This document shows, in pieces, positions 57,412-64,000 of a stretch of 64,000 nt of DNA. Origin of the DNA: Pyronema omphalodes (taxonomy: Eukaryota; Ascomycota; Pezizomycetes; Pezizales; Pyronemataceae); assembly GCA_024516155.1 (NCBI GenBank), contig JAJJXM010000016.1:799501-863500 (forward strand), given 5' to 3'. A model generated the notes under the pieces. That model was not told the origin of the DNA. It made no database searches and saw only the letters and a program-made list of their open reading frames with translations. A program made the position numbers and the translations under genes. Numbering within the stretch: position 1 is the stretch's first letter; the number at the start of each line of letters is the position of its first letter.

Positions 57412-60400
57412 ATGAGTTCCAGGTCGCCCGCACCGCCGGGCGATGAGAGTTCGCGTATCGACGATGATGACGTCGGAGATCTCAGCTTACCCGTTGATCA
57501 AAAGCGCCACCTTATGGAGCTCGAGAGCAGCTTCCATATCGACACTGAATATGGGAATGTTAGCAGACTGGCGCCACCACCGTTGATGACAAACCGATTA
57601 CCGCCGCACACTGAAGAAAGCGATGACAGCGACGATGACGATAATCAAGATAACCATTGTACAACAACAGCTAACCGTAGAAAAGCTTCCGGTAATTCAC
57701 GCGCGCGCTCAGATTCTATCGCAGACCTAGTTGGCGACTCTTCCTCACCAACGTCAGAAGATATAAAGCGTCTCGAAACCTTAGCGAGCTCACCGACCGC
57801 CCTGGCTTATGCTAGAACCATAACCCGTGCGGCAAGTGCTCAAACTACGGCTTCGAGTTTGGCAGAGATTACAGAGTCGCATGAGCGTGGGAACGGATAC
57901 CGATCTCCACGACCTTCGGAAATTGGGGTTGCGCTCGAGCGACGCCCTTCAAGCTCTATTGCTTCGTCGCACGGAGGTCGCGATTATGGAGCATTGGCAG
58001 AAGCACGTCCCCCACCGGCTTCAACGAATCCTAGGAATAATTCTACTACCACCACTACTGTTTCAAGTAGACAGAACCTGAAATCTAGCTCGAGCTCAAA
58101 TCATATAACCTCACAAGCTGCCCCCGCTCCCGCTCCCGCTGCTACCGCCCCGTCTGGATCCTACCGACGCAAGCCTAAGATCTTACGCTCCCGGAGCAAC
58201 TTACAACGATCGAGTATGTCCTCAACGGGCGACCCGGACCAACAAATCGACGATGTTGAAAGTGGAAATGCAAATACAAATGCGGAGGATGGTCAGTCAC
58301 TTTCGCGCCAGACGTCATTGGGCTCGATAGCGTCTGGGGTGACGGCGCTTGGCGGTAGCGCCAGCAACGTTTACGGCGCCGGAACCTCTTCGGTAGTTTC
58401 AGCAGCGGATAGAGCCCTGGCAAGACTAGAAGAGGAGGAAAGGAATTCTAGGAATGGGAGGGAAACCTCTAGTGACCGACAGAGTTCAACATTGGTCGAT
58501 GACGATAGAGAGGAGGATGATAAAGGAAAACATAAAGAGAAGGATAGAGATAGGGATAAAGACAGAGATAAAAGCCCATCAGGAGGTTTTGGGGATGTTT
58601 CTGATTCTGATGATGAACGACCGTTTACGCCAAAAGAACGACAACCGCCTTTGGTTCAACCGACGGAAACTGCGGTCGCTGCTCAAGTCAAAAATGTCAA
58701 AGTCCCACCAACAATTATCCGCCAATTCTCACAACATCTTCAAGGAGGAATGCCGCCTGGATCTCCCTCAAAGAAAGCCTTTACTGCTGTGGGAACACCT
58801 GCAGCCAATAGGGGAAGGGAAATGACGCTCAAAGAACAGACTGCATCCATTGACCGTCTTCAGAAGGAGAATTTTGATCTCAAAATCAAGGTTTTCTATT
58901 TGAACGAAAAATTGGAGAAGCAGAGTGAAGAGGGTGTCAAGGAAACTCTTCAAGAGAATATTGATCTCAAGGTAAAACTTGCCGAAAGCATGCGCGAGCG
59001 TAAATCTTTTAAAAAACGTATTCGTGAGCTTGAGAAAAAGAACGAGGAACTAGGTGGCGAGAGGCAGAGGGAAGAGGAGGCATCAGCCGCTGCCGAAGCC
59101 GAGGAAATCTGGGAACTCAAAGAGCGCATTGAGAAATATGAAGAGGAAATTGAGAATTTCCAACGAAGAGAGCACGAAAGAGATGAGCGTATGCGCGAAT
59201 TCCGTCAGCAAGCCAGTAACGGACATCAAGCCAATGAAGAGCAAATTGTAAATTTCCATTTCCCAATTTTAGAAAATGTTTTTTTTCATAAAGATATATC
59301 GCTAACATATTCTCGTCTCCAGGAGCAATTCCGTGATCTGCTTACCAACGAAATTCAACGACGGGAAGCCCAAGAAACAGAAAACCTCCGTCTTCGCGAT
59401 GAATTATTCCGTCTGCGTAGTGAGCAGCCGTTATACCCTCGCAACAGTGTTTCCAGAGCTAGCAACTCACACTCTGTTTCTGTTTCCGAACGCGATCGTT
59501 CTCAGTCTAGACTCAGCGACCACGGTTTATTGGCGCAACTCAATGAAGCCCGTAGGCTTAACGAGGAGCTTAAAAGGGATCTTTCCGCTCAGACTGCTAT
59601 GCTTACCTCCAGGAACCGTGAAAAGGACCGCCTTTATGCAGAAATCGAGGACCTGAAAATTATTATGCGTGGTGGTGGATCCGGTGCTGCTTTCGAAAGT
59701 GCTAGTAGAGCCCCATCGGTTTTCTCAGATCGTCTTTTGGATCGTTCGGTTTCCCGTGCAGGTGGTACTCAAAGTGCTACTGGTACTCATATCAGTACTG
59801 TTACGGAATCTGAGCGTGAGGAATTCGAAAATACTAATGGAGAACTCCGTGATCGTATCTCGGAACTTAGACTTACGAATGATGAACTCAACTCACGTCT
59901 TGATGCTTATAATTCTGAACTGGAGCAGAGGAATATGGAGCTCGATAAGCTGGAGGAGGAGTTTGAGATTGTCCAACAGGAGCTTCAGGAGATGCAACAG
60001 GATCGGGATGAGGCGTTGAGACAGAGAGAGGAGATTGAACAGGACTTTGAGCAACTGAGAGAAGAGGCAGAGGAGGAGATTCAGAGGTTGGAGGAGGAGA
60101 ACGAGAGGTTACATGAAGAGGTTCGGTTGAAGGATGAAGACTTTAGTGGCCTACAACAGGAGCTTCGGAATGTTTCGGATATTGTGGTCAAATTTGAGGA
60201 TATGCAAGAGACGCATCAAGGACAGGTTCGACATCTGCAGGAACAAATCCAAGATTTGGAACGGACGATTGTCGAAAATGAACAAGAGATGAATGCCCTT
60301 GAGACCACTTTGAGAGAGAGTACTGAGAAGAATGAAAGGCTTTCAGTTCAGGCGGAGAGTGCGAAGAATGAAATCCAATTCTTGCGCGAAGAACAGGATG

Positions 60401-62176
60401 GTGATAAAATCAAGATTGGTCAGTTGGAAAGCTTGATCAAGCAACTTGAGAAATCCCTCGAGGATGAAAAAGACAGAGTTCAAGAGGCGAAAGAACAAAT
60501 GGAGCAAGAGCGTAGTCAACGCGAGCAACATGGTGATATCCAGCAACAAGAATGGGAGCGTCGATTGAATGAAAGGACCACCGAGCTTAACCAGAGCAGG
60601 GAGGAAATACGTCGGTTGAAGAGTAAGGTCCACAACCGGGAGGACGAAGCCAAGAGCTGGAAAGAAAAGTTGGAGGATCTTGAAAAGGGACTCAGGGAAG
60701 CTCTTGGGGATCTTGGAGGAACAAAGACTGGTCTTATGCAGGTTAGTATTCAGTCTGATAGTAAAAGTTCTGCTCTGATTATTTATTTAGTCTGTACACA
60801 ACCTCCAAGAACAACTTGACAGCACTCTCGACGAACTCGACTACCTCAAGGGCGAGCTCACAGAGAAAGATCGGAACCTTAAAGACCGGGAAACCCTTCT
60901 TGAGTCCATGGCCCTCGAGAACCGCAAGCTCAGCGACCTCCTAGAAAAAGAGCGCAACTCCCACAAAGCCGACAAGCACACGATCGAGAACTTGCAATCC
61001 ACCAAACAAAAGCACACTCGTAAGATCAGTGAGCACGAGATCAAGACTTCTGAGATCGAGAAGCAGCGGCAAAAGGATGCTAAAACTCTTCATATACTGG
61101 AAGAAAAATACCGGGAACAAATTAACGAGCGAAATGGGCTCTTGATGCAAGCTTGGCAACGTCTTTCATCCGTCTGCGGAGGTGATTGGGCAACCCGGAA
61201 CTCCCTAGTTGCTACATCCACAAATCTCCCCTCTGCCATCGCCGGCAGAATATCAATGGACGAAGCCATCCAAGCCGCCTTCCCCGGCTTTTCTAGAAAC
61301 CTTCTCTCCGCGATTAAGACCATCGAAAGCATAGTCGCAGGTTTCAAAACCAAATGCAGAGGTGTAGAACGTGATCTCTGGAAGGAGTACCAAGCCGTTG
61401 AGAACGCCCTGGATCAGAGAACCAGGCGTATCGAACGACTAGAAGCTCTAGTCCGCGGTAACGTCGGAGAATCCAGCTCACAAATCCGTACCGAAATCGT
61501 GAAACTCAGAACCGAGAATCGACTCCTAAAAGTAGAAGTCGACGCCTTGAAGAAAGAGGCCACCGCTGCAGCAAAGTCCTCTGCACCTCCTACTGCTGCA
61601 GCACCAGTACCTACAACTCCTACTATCATGAGCCCCACAGCTGGCCCCAAGTCTCCACCACCACAGCAGTCTCAGCTGCCGATTCACCAGTCTAGAGAAC
61701 CCCAACAGCAGCCAAAGGAACCATCCGAAAAAGCTATGCCACCGCCGCCACCGCCGCAGCAGCAGCAACAACAAAATAACATCCGCCGCTCCCACACAGT
61801 ACATGTAAGCACCCGCACCATCACCACACACGGCACAGCTTCAGGATCCGCCCCAGGATCCGGGACTGTATCCCCGGTAGTTAAGACCCCCGGCTCGGGA
61901 CTCCCTGCACCTGCACCAAGCGCCCCTGCGACTGGAGCTGGAGCCGTGGCTTTAACCAGGAGTGACTCTGTATCCTCCGCCACTCCTAGCAGCGATGGTG
62001 GTGAGAAGAGGTGGATATTGAGACTTAGGGAATTGGAGAAACGGCTAAAACAGGAGAGGGAGGCGAGGTTGTTGGATAGGTCGGCGGCGAATAAGAAAAT
62101 CCAGGAAAGTAGGGGTGAGAAGGAGGAGATTAAGAGGGAGTTGGAGAGGGCTAGGGAGAGGGCGGAGAAATCGTAA
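57412..62176 (+). CDS. apsB: ApsB/Mto1-type microtubule-organising coiled-coil protein
   Basis: The model joins 57412..59247, 59323..60741 and 60791..62176 (1546 residues). Introns of 75 nt (GCTAAC...CCAG) and 49 nt (GTTAGT...TTTAG) are both phase 0. Residues 1-440 are disordered and Ser-rich. Residues about 470-545 contain the CM1 motif (MTLKEQTASIDRLQKENFDL then KIKVFYLNEKLEK), which recruits and activates gamma-tubulin complexes in Mto1, ApsB and centrosomin. A very long coiled coil follows to about 1190. Then comes a conserved C-terminal domain (NGLLMQAWQRLSSVCGGDW... , about 1195-1310), a Pro/Gln-rich linker with a short polyQ near 1405, and a last helix. In Aspergillus ApsB works at spindle pole bodies and septal microtubule-organising centres; loss yields anucleate sterigmata. 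Confidence 0.92.
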
Positions 62177-63592
62177 ATGCAGTGGGATCGGGGTATAGGA
62201 TATCAACTTTTGGTTTTTAGTTTTAGTTGTCTTTTATCGTTTATCGGTGGTGGTGTGCTTTAAGTCATTGTTTCGAGAATGGGGTCGGGGTAGGGTTTCT
62301 TTTGTAACTGGCTTGGCTTTCATTACGAAGGTTTTGGGAAATGGCCCTATTGGTGTAAGTGGCGCTCATACTTGCTTTGCTTTACTTTTACTTTGCTTGC
62401 TTACCTGCTTGTTTTATTACTTGCTGGCTTGTCTGCTGGCTTGTTTTACTTACTTGCTGTGCTTTTGTATTTTTTTATGTTGTATTTTTTTTTTTGAAGC
62501 TACGGAATGTAGCGGATACCTTTATGGCTTTATGAATGGTTTATGACTCTTTGTTTTTTTTTTTAACTCTCACTCTGTTTTTTTTTATGCATATACATAT
62601 CTTTTTTTTTTTTCACTGGGGATGGGGATTCGTTGAGGGAGAGAAGTGCGGGTTGTACTATTGAATGCATTCAACTATTGGATTCAACTAGCGAATTTTG
62701 AATACCTTTGCACGGGATAAGTTGGTGCTTGGTGGAAGAGGCTGTATCTTTTTATGCATTCGATTAACAGGCGATGGAAAGAAACTTTGGTTATTCGTTG
62801 TTGGTTATTGGTTACTGGTTATTGGTCATCGGTTATTGGTTGTAGCAATAGGTACTTACATAGCATAGCTTAGCATAGCTATGAATGGAAGATTTTAGGT
62901 TGTTATAACGAATCTTCAAACGTGCTCCTGGGTTCGGTTGCGAAATGCGCATGTGATGCGATGGAGTCTGGGGATGTGTGGGCGGTACGGTGTGCTAAAT
63001 AAACCTGAGTGATGTCTCTCTGCAAGCAAAATAGGTAAAACGAATATATCTATTACAGTACTTACTACTCGATTAATTTATAAGTTACTTTCGAACTATA
63101 TAGTGCATGTTGTGATTCGAATATATGGCTCCTGTAGAGTTATGTAAATTGCGCTTGAATTCTGTATGGTTTTTTTATTGCAGGCCGTCCGGAGAATGGC
63201 CGGGTCTTTGTATTCGCCTTACGGCAACACGATTCCACATGCAACCATCAAGAGGTTCGCTGCTCATCTTCCGATGTCCTAATTCTCACAGCATATATCT
63301 ACACAATTTTATACCCATCCATATCCCACTCCACAATTCCATAATGGCCTCGCCCCATATCCATCTCCCCTCCCCATAAACCGAATCGCCAGCCATGACC
63401 CCTACCACTTACCACCCACCAGTGACACGGTTGAATCTTCCCAGGGCGCCAAGCCAAAATCCTCAACGCTCAATGGCTGTAAAATAAAGAACGCTAACCC
63501 AAGACGCATTGTGACGCTAAAAGATACGCTAATGGTTGTTTCTTCCGTCTTGTTGCATGGAGTCTGTGTTTGCTTGCTCTTCCATCCTGTCG
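62177..63592. other. Convergent 3' region with simple-sequence tracts
   Basis: T-rich sequence with several T8-T11 runs (62480-62620) follows apsB. At about 62790..62850 GGTTATTGGT-like units repeat five times or more. No gene or RNA is supported. Confidence 0.55.
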
Positions 63593-63975
63593 TTATTCCT
63601 TCTCCTCTCTTTCTTCTTGGTTGTGAGGATGTGCGAATGGGGGCTTTATGGTGACTGGATGAGAATGGGGTGAGTTGATGATGCTTACGGTAGTTTCCCT
63701 TGTTCTTTGGGTTCTGGAAAGGCTGACAGAGACGGATCAATAAGCAGAGAATGAGAACGATGATGGAGGTGCTTAGGAGGAGAATGGGAAGAACGATTCG
63801 GAGGAGGACCTGGAGGAGGATGAGGAGGAGGAGGGGAAGGGATAAGGTGGATAAGACTGCCGCAGATTCAACGATGGTATGCTACTAAATCCGCGGTGTA
63901 TTGTGGTAATCTTCATGACCAAGTTTACTGATCATTCCGCCAGTGTCTAGTCGTTACAATGACGCCAAATTGCAT
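63593..63975 (-). CDS. Possible small membrane protein at right edge
   Basis: The best model is complement of 63593..63615, 63689..63881 and 63958..63975 (77 residues). The middle exon is the support: it encodes one very long hydrophobic stretch (LPLLLLILLQVLLRIVLPIL continuing into LLSTSIIVLILCLLI), then RLCQPFQNPKNKGNY, and ends at a good donor (GTAAGC). Joining to the last small exon yields a charged tail. The first exon (MQFGVI) is a guess, since the sequence just upstream of the middle exon has TAGTAG. The gene may continue beyond the window. Function unknown. Confidence 0.35.
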
Positions 63976-64000
63976 CCGATGATCCGTGTCGATTGGCTAT

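Overview
The window is nuclear DNA from a filamentous ascomycete (Pezizomycotina). The genes have short 48-76 nt introns with GT...AG ends and CTAAC/CTGAT-like branch sites. There is one dispersed 5S rRNA gene, one tRNA-Gln, and families typical of these fungi: HeLo-domain kinase-like protein, NDH-2, MARVEL protein, PML1/SNIP1 and ApsB/Mto1. Gene density is low and intergenic stretches are long (up to about 6 kb). Nothing bacterial such as operons or CRISPR is present. Species is not determined; a low-density genome such as an orbiliomycete is only a guess.

Layout. 0-6.5 kb: a short spliced gene at the left edge, a four-exon F-box protein with an unusual C22 tract in its last intron, and tRNA-Gln(CUG). 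6.5-12.7 kb: no gene I can support, only small degenerate repeats. 12.7-18.1 kb: a single-pass cysteine-rich membrane protein, a stop-riddled coding relic, and a large coiled-coil protein. 18.1-24 kb: gene-poor, AT-rich, holding a roughly 1.48 kb element with about 279-bp terminal inverted repeats and a 5-bp CCAAC flank repeat. 24-26.5 kb: a HeLo-like/pseudokinase protein and 5S rRNA. 29-42 kb is the gene-rich core: a hypothetical protein, a type II mitochondrial NADH dehydrogenase, a MARVEL-like four-helix protein, a disordered S/T-P-rich protein, a DUF1115-like protein, and a 1012-residue mitochondrial PPR-like protein. 42-51 kb: a possible small secreted protein, a second DUF1115-like protein, and three tandem + strand genes for tiny hydrophilic proteins that share an R-[YF]-[LY]...W-[ST] motif. 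51-55.4 kb: gene relics. 55.4-62.2 kb: PML1 (FHA/RS splicing factor) and ApsB (CM1-motif microtubule organiser). At the right edge is a possible small membrane protein.

There is no evidence that these genes form one pathway. The parts that look least described are the tandem small-protein family at 46.5-50.7 kb and the long-TIR element at 21.6-23.1 kb. Several segments that look like coding sequence interrupted by TGA codons, and short duplications differing almost only by transitions, suggest past RIP-like decay; this is inference. Gene models here are hand-built from reading frames and splice signals, without transcript or homology searches.
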